A stretch of 52,939 nt of DNA from Thermostichus vulcanus str. 'Rupite' (GCF_022848905.1 NZ_JAFIRA010000024.1:1-52939); one strand, 5' to 3'. Counted from the first letter of the stretch, positions 7,543 to 16,311 are shown. Notes: generated by a model not told the origin, from the sequence alone. Numbers and translations are program-made.

Positions 7543-9060
7543 TTACTCCTGTAGGCTGGCCAAGGCCATGAGCATACCCCGTGCCTTATTCAGGCATTCC
7601 TGGTATTCTTTCTCGGGATCCGAATCGGCAACAATGCCTGCCCCAACCTGGAGCGTCACCTGTCCCTTTTGCACCATCAGGGTACGGATGGTGATTGCCG
7701 TGTTCAATTGCCCCGAAAAGTCATAGTACCCATAGGCACCGGAATAGGGGCCCCGACGGGATCCCTCCAGTTCGTGAATGATCTGCATGGCCCGGATTTT
7801 GGGTGCCCCCGTCACCGTCCCAGCGGGGAAGGTAGCCCGCAACAGATCCCAGGCGCTATGGGTGGGATCCAATTGCCCCACGACGTTGCTGACGATGTGC
7901 ATGACGTGGCTGTAGCGTTCGATCTGCATCAGATCGTCCACCTGCACGGATCCCAGCTTGCACACCCGGCCTAGGTCATTACGGCCCAGATCCACCAACA
8001 TCACATGTTCGGCCCGTTCTTTGGGATCCGCCAGCAGATCCTGCTCCAACTGCCGATCCTCAAAAGGTGTGGCTCCGCGGGGGCGGGTTCCGGCAATCGG
8101 TCGCACGGTGGCTACTCGCTCTCCTCCAAGCTGACTTAGCTTCACCATGACCTCCGGGCTTGATCCAATCAAATACAGATCCCCAAACTGCATAAAGGCC
8201 ATGTAGGGGGAAGGATTGATCAAGCGCAAGGAGCGGTAGAGATGAAAGGGATCCCCGTGGAAAGGGGTGGTAAACCGCTGTGAGAGCACCACCTGAAAGA
8301 TATCCCCAGCGCGGATGTAGTCTTTCGCTTGTTGGACGGCCTGTCGATAGGCTTGCGGGCTCAGGTTGCTGGGGGGGATCCCGGTGGGCGGTTGCGGTTT
8401 CCAATGGAGGCTGAGGTTGCCGGTAGATACGGGGGCGCTTAACTGTTGCACCAGCCGTTCCACCCGTTGGCAGGCTTGTTCGTAGGCTTGCTCGGCAGAG
8501 TGTTGGCGGGTATCAGCAAAGGCCACCACCCAAATTTTGCGCTTCACCTGGTCAAACAGAAGAATGCTATCCACCTGCATGAAAATGGCATCCGGCGGAT
8601 CCCCTGCTTGGGCCGGATAGATCGGCACTTTCGGTTCGATCCAATGGATCAGCTCATAGCCCCAGTAGCCAAACAACCCGCCAATGCTGCTGGGTAACTC
8701 CGGCAAATGCACCGGCTGATAGGGCTGTAAGCACTGGGCCAAAATATCAAAGGGATCCCCTTGGTGTTGTTCTTGCTGACCATCCCGATACACTTGCAAC
8801 GCTTGATCCCCGCGCACCTCTAATGTCCAGAGGGGGTCACACCCGAGGAAGCTGTAGCGGGCAATTTGATCCCCACCCTCCACCGATTCCAGCAGAAAAT
8901 TGTAGGGCTGACCGGCACAGACGCGATACCAAGCGGAGACAGGGGTTTCCAGATCCGCTACCCATTCCTGATATACCGGGATGAAATTGCCTTGTTCCGT
9001 CAAGGCCAGAAAGTCCTTCAGGGGCGGATGAATCATAACCCTCAGCATCTTGTGCAACAC
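7543..9060 (-). CDS. trpE: Anthranilate synthase component I
   Basis: Converts chorismate and ammonia (from TrpG) to anthranilate, the first step of tryptophan synthesis. 505 residues with all hallmarks: the feedback-inhibition LLES motif (FLLESVEGGDQIARYSFLG), GSSPEVMVK, VRPIAGTRPRG, HVMLVDLGRNDLGRV and the signature FPAGTVTGAPKIRAM. A good ribosome binding site (AGGAG) stands 3 bases before GTG 9060 and 6 before TTG 9057, so translation probably begins there rather than at the ATGs at 9048 or 9036. No trpG follows. A PhyH-type oxygenase gene is coupled downstream. Confidence 0.95.
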   Translation of the reverse strand: MLHKMLRVMIHPPLKDFLALTEQGNFIPVYQEWVADLETPVSAWYRVCAGQPYNFLLESVEGGDQIARYSFLGCDPLWTLEVRGDQALQVYRDGQQEQHQGDPFDILAQCLQPYQPVHLPELPSSIGGLFGYWGYELIHWIEPKVPIYPAQAGDPPDAIFMQVDSILLFDQVKRKIWVVAFADTRQHSAEQAYEQACQRVERLVQQLSAPVSTGNLSLHWKPQPPTGIPPSNLSPQAYRQAVQQAKDYIRAGDIFQVVLSQRFTTPFHGDPFHLYRSLRLINPSPYMAFMQFGDLYLIGSSPEVMVKLSQLGGERVATVRPIAGTRPRGATPFEDRQLEQDLLADPKERAEHVMLVDLGRNDLGRVCKLGSVQVDDLMQIERYSHVMHIVSNVVGQLDPTHSAWDLLRATFPAGTVTGAPKIRAMQIIHELEGSRRGPYSGAYGYYDFSGQLNTAITIRTLMVQKGQVTLQVGAGIVADSDPEKEYQECLNKARGMLMALASLQE

Positions 9061-9184
9061 CGTCTCCTGACTCTATCCCAATCCAGGGATCCCACGGCAA
9101 GCAAGCGAGCGGCTGGGGTTTGTTCTCTTCTGCACACCGGAAAAGATTAAGCTGGGTGCGGCCCCACTCTCCTGGACTCTCGCC

Positions 9185-9742
9185 ATGTCAAATCCTCCAC
9201 AGGTTATTCGTGAGCGTTTGCGTTTTCAAGGCTACAAATACACCTTTGTCAGCCAACGGATGCGCTTTCCCAATGGCAAAGAGGGGGAGCGAGAATATTT
9301 GATTCATCCTGGTGGGGCGGTGGTGGTACCGATGACGGCGGCGGGGAAGTTTGTGTGCATTCGTCAATATCGCTTTGCGGTCGCCTCTTACATTTACGAG
9401 TTTCCGGCAGGGACTCTTGAACCGGGCGAACATCCTGACCAGACCATTCGACGGGAGCTAGAGGAAGAAACAGGGTTGCGTGCCCATCGCTGGGATTCTC
9501 TAGGGCAGTTTTATCTCTGTCCTGGTTACTCCGATGAGATCATGTACGCCTATTTGGCGCGAGATCTGGAAGTGCTGGATTTGCCTCCCGACAAAGATGA
9601 GGATGAAGATATTACCGTTGTGGAATTTTCTCCTGCCGAGCTAACCGAGATTGCCCGCTCTAGCATGGATCTGGATAGTAAATCCATTACCTGTTTTTGG
9701 CGAGCCCAGATGTTTTTGGCGGCAGAGAAGGAAAAAAGCTAG
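9185..9742 (+). CDS. NUDIX hydrolase (ADP-ribose pyrophosphatase type)
   Basis: 185 residues. The complete Nudix box G(x5)E(x7)REUxEExGU is present as GTLEPGEHPDQTIRRELEEE followed by TGL. The upstream beta sheet (GGAVVVPMTAAGKFVCIRQYRF) and EFPAGTLE are typical of the ADP-ribose/NudF subgroup, which splits ADP-ribose or related nucleoside diphosphate sugars into AMP and sugar phosphate. All metal-binding glutamates are present. It is divergent from trpE, with 124 bases between them. Confidence 0.9.
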   Translation: MSNPPQVIRERLRFQGYKYTFVSQRMRFPNGKEGEREYLIHPGGAVVVPMTAAGKFVCIRQYRFAVASYIYEFPAGTLEPGEHPDQTIRRELEEETGLRAHRWDSLGQFYLCPGYSDEIMYAYLARDLEVLDLPPDKDEDEDITVVEFSPAELTEIARSSMDLDSKSITCFWRAQMFLAAEKEKS

Positions 9743-9926
9743 GGGATCCCTTGAAATTCATCTTTGCCTCGCTGCAAGATCGGCTAATTCCCCGCCAGCA
9801 CGACCTTCAGTTTCACACTGACGTTAGTCCTGCCAACCGGCTCAGGAAAGGTTGAGAAGCACCCTCCGGTAGCACATAAGTAGCTTCTAGACTGCACAAA
9901 GCAGTGTTCATGTTCAACAGGATGCC

Positions 9927-10361
9927 ATGAAAGAGATCTCCACCAGCATCGACATCCATGCTTCTGCGGGAAAGGTGTGGCAGATTTTGATGGATTTTCC
10001 TGCCTACGAGCAATGGAATCCGTTTATTCGCTCAATTGAGGGACAGGCAATGGAGGGATCCCAGTTGCAAGTGCACATCCAACCACCCGGAGGGCAGGGG
10101 ATGGCCTTCAAACCCAAGGTTTTGACAGCCCTACCGGAACGTGAGTTTCGCTGGCTGGGCCATTTTATTTTGCCTGGATTATTTGATGGGGAACATTGTT
10201 TCCAACTGGAAGCCCTAGGAGAACATCAGGTGCGGCTAACCCATAGTGAGCGCTTTTCGGGGTTGCTCTTGCCGTTACTGTCCAGGAGCTTGGATACCCA
10301 TGTTCGCCAAGGGTTTGAAGCGATGAACCAAGCCCTGAAGTCTCGGGCAGAAGCAGGATGA
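9927..10361 (+). CDS. SRPBCC/START-like domain protein
   Basis: 144 residues made up of one SRPBCC (polyketide-cyclase/dehydrase) helix-grip fold. It begins MKEISTSIDIHASAGKVWQIL, with the typical VWxxLxDFxxYxxWNPF pattern and a closing amphipathic helix (RQGFEAMNQALKSRAE). These proteins bind hydrophobic ligands in a central cavity. The ligand is unknown. The gene stands alone, and its 3' end is followed 22 bases later by an inverted-repeat element. Confidence 0.8.
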   Translation: MKEISTSIDIHASAGKVWQILMDFPAYEQWNPFIRSIEGQAMEGSQLQVHIQPPGGQGMAFKPKVLTALPEREFRWLGHFILPGLFDGEHCFQLEALGEHQVRLTHSERFSGLLLPLLSRSLDTHVRQGFEAMNQALKSRAEAG

Positions 10362-10383
10362 TCTCGAGGAAGCAGGGCAAAAC

Positions 10384-10536
10384 TACAGCCCTTTTGCGGG
10401 TTTGCTACAACAGCAGTTGTGTCCATAACCCATTTCAAAAGGGCTAGAGCGCTCCGCACCGCTGGCGCGAAGGAGATTAATCCCGTGCTAGGTGACTAGC
10501 GGTCGCGCTAGCGTGCCCTTGGCACAAAGGGCTGTA
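10384..10536. mobile_element. MITE-like element, copy 1 (terminal inverted repeats, TA ends)
   Basis: 153 bp, bounded by TACAGCCCTTTTGC on the left and an imperfect inverted copy ending AAAGGGCTGTA on the right. The interior aligns with the element at 24371-24499 over almost its whole length (shared blocks include GGGTTT, CTACAACAG, TAACCCATTTCAA, GCGAAGG and GGTGACTAGCG). This copy carries about 24 extra bases near the right end. TA at both outer ends suits a Tc1/IS630-type insertion at TA. It has no coding capacity, so it would need a transposase in trans. It overlaps the last 20 codons of the oxidoreductase gene. Confidence 0.8.
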
Positions 10537-11511
10537 AGGTGCAGATCCAATGCTGATGGCCACTTTCCCACACACCTGCCGCTGCTCAAGGGCGTGAATG
10601 GCATCGGGTACCTGCTCCAGAGGGTAGGTACGATCCACATAGGGGTAAATTGTGCCCCTTTCAATCCAGTCTTTCAGAAGGGTTAAATCCTTTGAGTTGG
10701 GCTGACAAACCAGACTCTTGACCCGGCGGCCACTCAGGGCAGACATCAGGGATCCCAGCAGCAGCACCTGGAAAAAGTAGGGCATGGCTCCCCCTACCAT
10801 CACATAGCGCCCCCCCGGCTTCAGGACAGCCAACGAGGCAAACACCGAGCGATAAGCAGCTGTATCCAGAATCAGGTCAAAGCGGGGAGCCTGGTGAACG
10901 GCTTGGTCATAGTCCATCACTTCATCGGCCCCCAGCTTGCGCACCACCTCTTGTTTATGAGGGCTACACACCCCCGTCACCTCAGCCCCCAAAGCTTTGG
11001 CAATCTGTACCGCAAAGGATCCCACCCCTCCGGCGGCACCCTTGATCAGCACCCGTTCACCAGCCTGAAGCTGCCCCACATCCCGCAGTCCCTGTAACGC
11101 CGACAATCCAGATACTGGCACCGTGGCGGCTTCTGCAAAAGTGAGATTTTCCGGCTTGAGCACCAAGGCAGACTCCGGCACACTCACATACTCCGCAAAG
11201 GCCCCGAAGCCACATTCTGTCAGATCCGCAAACACGGGATCCCCGGGCTTAAACTGCCTCACGGCCTGACCAACAGCGTCCACCTCTCCCGCCACATCAG
11301 AACCAAGAATGGTGATCTTGGGCCTGTGGATCCCTCCGTAGATGAAGCGCAGCAAGAAGGGATCCCCGCGCATCAGGTGCCAATCTCCGGCATGAACCGA
11401 GGCTGCTCGTACCCGCACCAACACGCTGTTCGCCGACATAGGCGGACGATCCACCTCCTGCAAGTGCAACACGTCGGCGGATCCATACTCCCTCTGGACA
11501 ACGGCCTTCAT
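10477..11511 (-). CDS. Zn-independent MDR-family NAD(P)H quinone oxidoreductase
   Basis: 344 residues. A GroES-like N-terminal domain (MKAVVQREYGSADVLHLQEV) is followed by a Rossmann NAD(P) domain with VLIKGAAGGVGSFAVQIAKALGA. The zinc-ligand cysteines of classical alcohol dehydrogenases are missing, as in quinone-oxidoreductase-type MDR proteins. The expected end is around GKVAISI. The last ~20 residues (GSAPYSPLCQGHASATASHL and on) and the stop are encoded by the inverted-repeat element at 10384-10536, a new tail added by insertion. The gene is divergent from a tetR-type gene that probably controls it. Confidence 0.9.
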   Translation of the reverse strand: MKAVVQREYGSADVLHLQEVDRPPMSANSVLVRVRAASVHAGDWHLMRGDPFLLRFIYGGIHRPKITILGSDVAGEVDAVGQAVRQFKPGDPVFADLTECGFGAFAEYVSVPESALVLKPENLTFAEAATVPVSGLSALQGLRDVGQLQAGERVLIKGAAGGVGSFAVQIAKALGAEVTGVCSPHKQEVVRKLGADEVMDYDQAVHQAPRFDLILDTAAYRSVFASLAVLKPGGRYVMVGGAMPYFFQVLLLGSLMSALSGRRVKSLVCQPNSKDLTLLKDWIERGTIYPYVDRTYPLEQVPDAIHALEQRQVCGKVAISIGSAPYSPLCQGHASATASHLARD

Positions 11512-11534
11512 GATGGGATCCCTGTCAATCTAAA

Positions 11535-11565
11535 CGTACAGCGTAAGTCTAGCGTACAGTGTAAG
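11535..11565. promoter_or_regulatory. Tandem operator candidate between the oxidoreductase and tetR genes
   Basis: CGTACAGCGTAAG (11535-11547) and CGTACAGTGTAAG (11553-11565) are direct repeats 18 bp apart. The second contains the odd palindrome TACAGTGTA. Two dimer sites on one face of the helix in a 94-bp divergent intergenic region is the classical arrangement for a TetR-family repressor. Confidence 0.55.
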
Positions 11566-11605
11566 CTGATGGGTAAGTGCTCTACATAACGTTGAAATTT
11601 GCCCA

Positions 11606-12256
11606 ATGTCTGCCTTGCCCCTAACCCGAGAGCGGATCCTCGATGCTGCCCTAAAGTGGGTGGATGCCGAAGGACTAGAAGCCCTGTCGATGCGCAAGCT
11701 GGCCCAAGTGCTGGGGGTGAAGGCAATGTCGCTCTACAACCATGTGGCCAACAAGGATGAGATTATCGATGCGCTTGTGGATCGGGTGATCGGCGAGATG
11801 GCATTGCCGGATCCCGCCTTGGATTGGAAAGCCGCGATGCGGCGGCGGGCTATCTCGGCACACGAGGTGCTGCTGCGTCATCCCTGGGCAACAATGCCGA
11901 TTGTGTCGCGGATGAATGTCGGGCCAGCCATGTTGCGCTATGTGGATGCCACACTGGGCTGTTTGCTGAGGGCGGGCTTTTCTGCGGAAATGGCGGATCA
12001 TGCCTGGAATGCGATAGACAGCCACATCTATGGCTTCACGCTGCTGGAGCTAAACTTCCCGATTGCAGCAACGGAGTATGTTTCCATGGCTAAGCAGTTT
12101 ATCCACCGGATCCCGCCGGATCAGTATCCCCACATGCATCACTTGACCCGTCTCATCATTCAAGGAGACTATGACGGCCTACATCATTTTGAGTTTGGCC
12201 TTGAGTTAATCCTCAATGGTTTAGAACAAGCCCTGACACTACGTTCGCCGGGTTGA
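11606..12256 (+). CDS. TetR/AcrR-family transcriptional repressor
   Basis: 216 residues. An N-terminal helix-turn-helix (RERILDAALKWVDAEGLEAL, then SMRKLAQVLGVKAMSLYNHV) is followed by a ligand-binding domain of the TetR_C (tetracycline-repressor) type, rich in aromatic and His residues (IDSHIYGFTLLELNFP). It is divergent from the MDR oxidoreductase, with tandem operator-like repeats between them, so it likely represses that gene and itself until a small hydrophobic or electrophilic ligand binds. The ligand is unknown. Confidence 0.88.
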   Translation: MSALPLTRERILDAALKWVDAEGLEALSMRKLAQVLGVKAMSLYNHVANKDEIIDALVDRVIGEMALPDPALDWKAAMRRRAISAHEVLLRHPWATMPIVSRMNVGPAMLRYVDATLGCLLRAGFSAEMADHAWNAIDSHIYGFTLLELNFPIAATEYVSMAKQFIHRIPPDQYPHMHHLTRLIIQGDYDGLHHFEFGLELILNGLEQALTLRSPG

Positions 12257-12339
12257 TGCCGAGTTGATTTCAAGTTGATCTCAAGTGGCTGCCTACCCTG
12301 AGGAACCCGCTAAGATCAGTCTGTTCTCCTCTGCTGGAG

Positions 12340-13383
12340 ATGGGCCTGTTGTTGTCACACACTCCTCCCTTACACGGACTGAACTCTCAGGCCTCGGATT
12401 CCGAGGCGGTTCTCCCCCGCTATGGGCACTCGCAAACCTGGCACTGGCGCGGTTGGCCTGTCCACTTTACCTACACCCCTAGCCGCGCTCAAACAACAAC
12501 TGGACAAGTCAATCTCAGTGGGGCCCCAGTCCTTTTGATCCACGGGTTCGGTGCCTCTGTGGGTCACTGGCGGCACAACATTATCCCCCTGGGATCCCAG
12601 CGCTCGGTGTATGCCCTGGATTTGTTGGGGTATGGAGGCAGCGCCAAGCCGGAGATCGCCTATAGCGTCGATCTGTGGGTGGAGCAGGTGTACGAGTTTT
12701 GGCAAACCCATATTCAGCAGCCGATGATCCTGGTGGGTCACTCGATTGGGGGTTTGGTGGGAGTGATCGCGGCGGCCCGCTATCCGCAGATGGTGAAGGG
12801 ATTGTGTTTGATTAGCTGTGCGGATGGCCCCCATCCCGAGGAGTTGCCCGCCCCTTGGGATGGCTTGGTACAGGCTTTGTGCGATGGGATCCTGGCGGTG
12901 CTGGGGTGCCCCCTCACCTATCCGTACCTATTCAACTGGCTGCGGCAAACGGAGGTGCTGCGAGCTTGGATCAAGAATGTTTACAAACGAGATGAACAAG
13001 TCGACGACGAACTGGTGCAGATTTTCCAGAAACCCACTTTTGATCCCGGCGCTTCCCATGTGTTTTTGGATAGCCTACGGGCGATCATCAGCCGCCGCTT
13101 CGACAGCCCCAAGCGCTTGTTACCCACGCTGAAAATGCCGATTTTGTTGCTCTGGGGCCGAGAGGATCCGGCGGTGCCTAGCTTTTTGGCGGATCAGTTC
13201 AAGCGGTGGCAACCGGCCCTAACGCTGGTCAAATTGCCGGGAGTGGGCCACTGTGCCCATGATGAGTTGCCGGATTGGGTGAATGTGTTGATTGGAGAGT
13301 GGGCTGCCAGTTTGGAGGTGAGTTCTGGTTACACCTCAGGGCAAGGGCGAGTGGGATCCCCCCGTTCTGCAGTAGAACCCTAG
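12340..13383 (+). CDS. Alpha/beta-fold hydrolase
   Basis: 347 residues. The oxyanion segment HGFGASVGHWRHN, the nucleophile elbow VGHSIGG, the acid loop LLWGREDPAVP and the catalytic His in GVGHCAHDELP give a full Ser-Asp-His triad. The size and the HGFGAS pattern are common in cyanobacterial and plastid hydrolases near pigment and lipid metabolism, but the substrate cannot be named. A poorly conserved 45-residue N-terminus precedes the domain, so the start may be further downstream. It is convergent with ubiX. Confidence 0.85.
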   Translation: MGLLLSHTPPLHGLNSQASDSEAVLPRYGHSQTWHWRGWPVHFTYTPSRAQTTTGQVNLSGAPVLLIHGFGASVGHWRHNIIPLGSQRSVYALDLLGYGGSAKPEIAYSVDLWVEQVYEFWQTHIQQPMILVGHSIGGLVGVIAAARYPQMVKGLCLISCADGPHPEELPAPWDGLVQALCDGILAVLGCPLTYPYLFNWLRQTEVLRAWIKNVYKRDEQVDDELVQIFQKPTFDPGASHVFLDSLRAIISRRFDSPKRLLPTLKMPILLLWGREDPAVPSFLADQFKRWQPALTLVKLPGVGHCAHDELPDWVNVLIGEWAASLEVSSGYTSGQGRVGSPRSAVEP

Positions 13384-13429
13384 GTCAAGTGACAGACAAT
13401 AACAGGCAAGCTGGGATCCCGTCCCCAGC

Positions 13430-14077
13430 CTAAGCGTCTGGAGGTAAGGTTAGGGCACTGTGCTGTTGCATCCCTTGCCAACGCTGAATCAAGTCGCTGT
13501 CGATACCGAATTGATCCAATGCCTTCACCACAACAAAATCCACCAGATCCAAAATAGTGCGCGGCTGATGATACCAAGCGGGGATCGCCGGTACAATCCG
13601 CACGCCTGCTTCTGCCAAGGTGGTTAGGTTGCGCAGGTGAATCAAGCTAAAAGGGGTTTCTCGGGGCACCACCACCAAGCGCCGCCCCTCTTTCAGTTGC
13701 ACATCAGCGGCCCGTTCCAGCAAATCCGAACTGAGCCCGGCGGCCAGTTTGGCCACAGTGCCCATGCTGCAAGGGATTACCAACATTCCCTGCGTGCGGT
13801 AAGAGCCACTGGCAATGGTCGCCCCCACATCCTGCCACCGATGACAAATCAGGGATCCCGTCTCACTTTCCGCTTGTTTTCGCCAAAAGCGGGCCTGTTG
13901 CTCCGGATCCACCGGCAGTGGTATCCGCTGCTCCCCTTGCCACACCTGGTAGGCAGCCTTGGAGGCCACCAATTCGACGTGGTAGTCCAAGCTGAGCAAG
14001 ACGTGCAAAGTACGCACTGCGTAGAGCATTCCCGATGCGCCGGATATGCCAAGGATGATGGGTTTGGACGAAATCAA
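13430..14077 (-). CDS. ubiX: Flavin prenyltransferase UbiX
   Basis: 215 residues. FMN-binding GISGASGMLYAVRTL, the PCSMGTVAKLAAGLSSDLL segment and the C-terminal RRLVVVPRETPFSLIHLRNL are diagnostic. The enzyme prenylates FMN to give the prFMN cofactor of UbiD decarboxylases, which in cyanobacteria serve plastoquinone synthesis. No ATG fits: the frame opens at TTG 14077, which directly precedes the conserved start (ISSKPIILG), with no strong ribosome binding site. The gene lies 64 bases downstream of nusA on the same strand. Confidence 0.93.
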   Translation of the reverse strand: MISSKPIILGISGASGMLYAVRTLHVLLSLDYHVELVASKAAYQVWQGEQRIPLPVDPEQQARFWRKQAESETGSLICHRWQDVGATIASGSYRTQGMLVIPCSMGTVAKLAAGLSSDLLERAADVQLKEGRRLVVVPRETPFSLIHLRNLTTLAEAGVRIVPAIPAWYHQPRTILDLVDFVVVKALDQFGIDSDLIQRWQGMQQHSALTLPPDA

Positions 14078-14141
14078 AATCGCTCGGGCAAATCTTTACT
14101 TTAGTTTACCGTTTCTCATCCTCAGGGATGCGGAAGCAGCG

Positions 14142-15521
14142 CTACTCTTGAGGCTCGGCGATATCGAACTCGGCATCGTAGTCGAAGTCTTCTTCTTCCT
14201 CAGCCCAATCTTCCGCCATCAAATCGTCCTCTTCTAGTTCTAGCTCCTCTGCCTCTAGATAGGACTGTTCTTCATACTCCTCATCCTCTAGGCCTAGAGC
14301 CGCCCGTTCTGCCCGCCGTTGAAAGCGCTCCAAAGCCGCCGGACTGATGAAGGGGTAGGGCAAGCCTTGGGCTCGCGCCTCCTCCATCGCCGTGCGGTAA
14401 CTCTCCACTTCTTTGATATCGATTTTCCATCCCGTGAGACGGGCAGCCAGACGCACATTCTGCCCCTCTTTGCCGATGGCCAAACTGAGCTGGTCGCTAT
14501 TCACCAGCACATGCGCCTGCTGAATTTCGGGATCCACCAGCAACACCTCCACCACTTTGGCAGGGCTGAGGGCATTGGCAATATAGGTCGCCGGATCCGG
14601 TGACCAACGAATCACATCGATTTTCTCGTTGCGCAACTCGGCCACCACGGCTTGAATCCGGGATCCCCGAGCGCCGATACAAGCCCCTACCGGATCCACA
14701 TCCCGCTCTACCGTATCCACCGCAATCTTGGTGCGCGGCCCCACGGTACGCGAGGGTGGATTGGCTTCCCGTGCCACCGCCACGATCCGCACCACATCGT
14801 CTTCGATCTCCGGCACCTCATTGGCAAACAGGTTCACCACCAAGCCCGCATCAGCCCGCGACACCTGCAACTGTGGCCCTCGCCGGGATCCCTCGTATAC
14901 CTTCTTGAGGTAGACCTTCATCACTGCGTTGGGAGTATAGCGGTCGCTGGCCAGTTGCTCCCGCTTCGGCAGTTCGGCTTCCACTTCCGGCTGCCCAAAT
15001 CCGCTGGATACCGACATGATGACTGTCTGCCGTTCCATGCGCAGTACCCGCGCCTGCAAGACCGTATTTTCCAGATCACGAAATTCTTCTTGGATCAGAC
15101 GGCGCTGTTGATCCCGTAACTTTTGGGCCAGCACCTGCTTGGTTTGAATGGCCGCCATCCGTCCAAACTCCGCCTGCTGTGGGGTGACATCATCCGTGAC
15201 CTCCCACCCCACCTCCGCCTCGGGGTAGTCCTGCTGCACATCGTAGAGGGAGATCTCGTGATCCGGGTTTTGCACCTGCTCGACGATGGTTTTGGTGGCC
15301 AACACACGAAAGCCCCCTGCCTCCACATCCAACTCCACATCGAAGTTGTGGAAATGCTCTTCCTCAAAGACCGCATCCCGCTGAATGGTTTTGCGGTAGC
15401 GCTCGTAGCCCTTGAGCAGCGCCTCCCGCAGAGCATCGGTGACCACATGACGAGGCAAGTTACGCTCCCGCGAGATCATCTCCACCATTTCCGTCAAACC
15501 GGGCAGGGGCACCATCGACAT
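14142..15521 (-). CDS. nusA: Transcription termination/antitermination factor NusA
   Basis: 459 residues: N-terminal RNA-polymerase-binding domain, S1 domain (about 130-200), and two KH domains (GACIGARGSRIQAVV and AIGKEGQNVRLAARLTGW). A very acidic C-terminal tail of about 45 residues replaces the repeats seen in proteobacteria. The start ATG 15521 has AGGAG nine to ten bases upstream. rimP is just upstream on the same strand, the conserved arrangement. The usual next genes ylxR and infB are not present; ubiX follows instead. Confidence 0.96.
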   Translation of the reverse strand: MSMVPLPGLTEMVEMISRERNLPRHVVTDALREALLKGYERYRKTIQRDAVFEEEHFHNFDVELDVEAGGFRVLATKTIVEQVQNPDHEISLYDVQQDYPEAEVGWEVTDDVTPQQAEFGRMAAIQTKQVLAQKLRDQQRRLIQEEFRDLENTVLQARVLRMERQTVIMSVSSGFGQPEVEAELPKREQLASDRYTPNAVMKVYLKKVYEGSRRGPQLQVSRADAGLVVNLFANEVPEIEDDVVRIVAVAREANPPSRTVGPRTKIAVDTVERDVDPVGACIGARGSRIQAVVAELRNEKIDVIRWSPDPATYIANALSPAKVVEVLLVDPEIQQAHVLVNSDQLSLAIGKEGQNVRLAARLTGWKIDIKEVESYRTAMEEARAQGLPYPFISPAALERFQRRAERAALGLEDEEYEEQSYLEAEELELEEDDLMAEDWAEEEEDFDYDAEFDIAEPQE

Positions 15522-15599
15522 ACCAACTGTTCTCCTGAAGAGTGCTAAAAACCTTGTTCGTATAACCTGAGCTAATCCAACCTCGGGGATCCCTGAGCT

Positions 15600-16073
15600 C
15601 TACTCAGTTTCGGCCTCGGAAAGAGCCACCTGCTGCACCGAAGCTCGGGGCAACTGGACTCGCCGCCCTTTGAGGGACAACATCACGTTCTCCTCATCCC
15701 GGCCTAAGAGGTGGCCTGACCAAAGTGCTTTGCCTTTGTGGGGGGGATCCAGAGTGACCTCTACCACAAAGCCTTTGAACACTGTGAAGTCTCGGTCGCT
15801 GCTCAAGAGGTTACCGAGGCCGGGACTGGAGATCTCCAGCACATACTGGCCGGGGATGATATCCACCCGATCCAGCTCAGCTTCCAAGGCTTGGCTCATG
15901 GCTTCGCAGTCGGCGTGGCTGGTCTCTTGCTGCGGATCGAGTGGGCGAATATCCACCCGTAGGATGGGCGGATGTTGGTTGGTATGAAAAACCATCTGCA
16001 CCAGCTCGTACCCCAGTTGCGTCGCCAAGGGGCGGGCCAGGGTTTCCAGTTGTGGGATCAGAGGGTGAGCCAT
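15600..16073 (-). CDS. rimP: Ribosome maturation factor RimP
   Basis: 157 residues from ATG 16073, chosen because family similarity begins at MAHPLIPQLETLARPLA; a TTG at 16112 would add 13 non-conserved residues. RimP is needed for 30S assembly. Landmarks: YVLEISSPGLGNLLSSDRDF and the C-terminal SH3-like domain with GHLLGRDEENVMLSLKGRRV. It is the first gene of an operon with nusA (78 bases apart). Its leader carries a terminator-like hairpin at 16141-16164. Confidence 0.95.
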   Translation of the reverse strand: MAHPLIPQLETLARPLATQLGYELVQMVFHTNQHPPILRVDIRPLDPQQETSHADCEAMSQALEAELDRVDIIPGQYVLEISSPGLGNLLSSDRDFTVFKGFVVEVTLDPPHKGKALWSGHLLGRDEENVMLSLKGRRVQLPRASVQQVALSEAETE

Positions 16074-16140
16074 AACACACTCGATATCAAAACCAGGTGG
16101 TGGTAAAGCCAATCTGGAGAACGACAGCTCCTAAAAACAC

Positions 16141-16164
16141 AAAAAAAGTGGGTACTACCCCACT
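16141..16164 (-). terminator. Terminator-like hairpin in the rimP-nusA leader
   Basis: On the minus strand AGTGGG pairs with CCCACT over a six-base loop and is followed by seven T residues. It lies 68 bases before the rimP start, and no minus-strand gene ends just upstream, since the neighbour runs divergently. It therefore sits inside the rimP leader and may work as an attenuator. Confidence 0.6.
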
Positions 16165-16262
16165 CCCCGTTGCTGTTTCGGAGGTTGCCAGAGATTCAAC
16201 CCAAGTTGGCAAAGCCAGGGTTCAGAAGAATCCCTCTTTCTCACCTTAGGAGATCCTGCCAG

Positions 16263-16291
16263 ATTTTGCCAGGGGATCCCTTTCCGGTCAA
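16263..16291 (-). promoter_or_regulatory. Candidate promoter of rimP-nusA
   Basis: On the minus strand TTGACC (16291-16286) is followed after 17 bases by CAAAAT (16268-16263). The -35 matches the consensus at five of six positions and the -10 at four of six. It would give a leader of about 180 nt containing the hairpin at 16141-16164. Confidence 0.4.
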
Positions 16292-16311
16292 ATCCACGGA
16301 AAGGCAACCTC

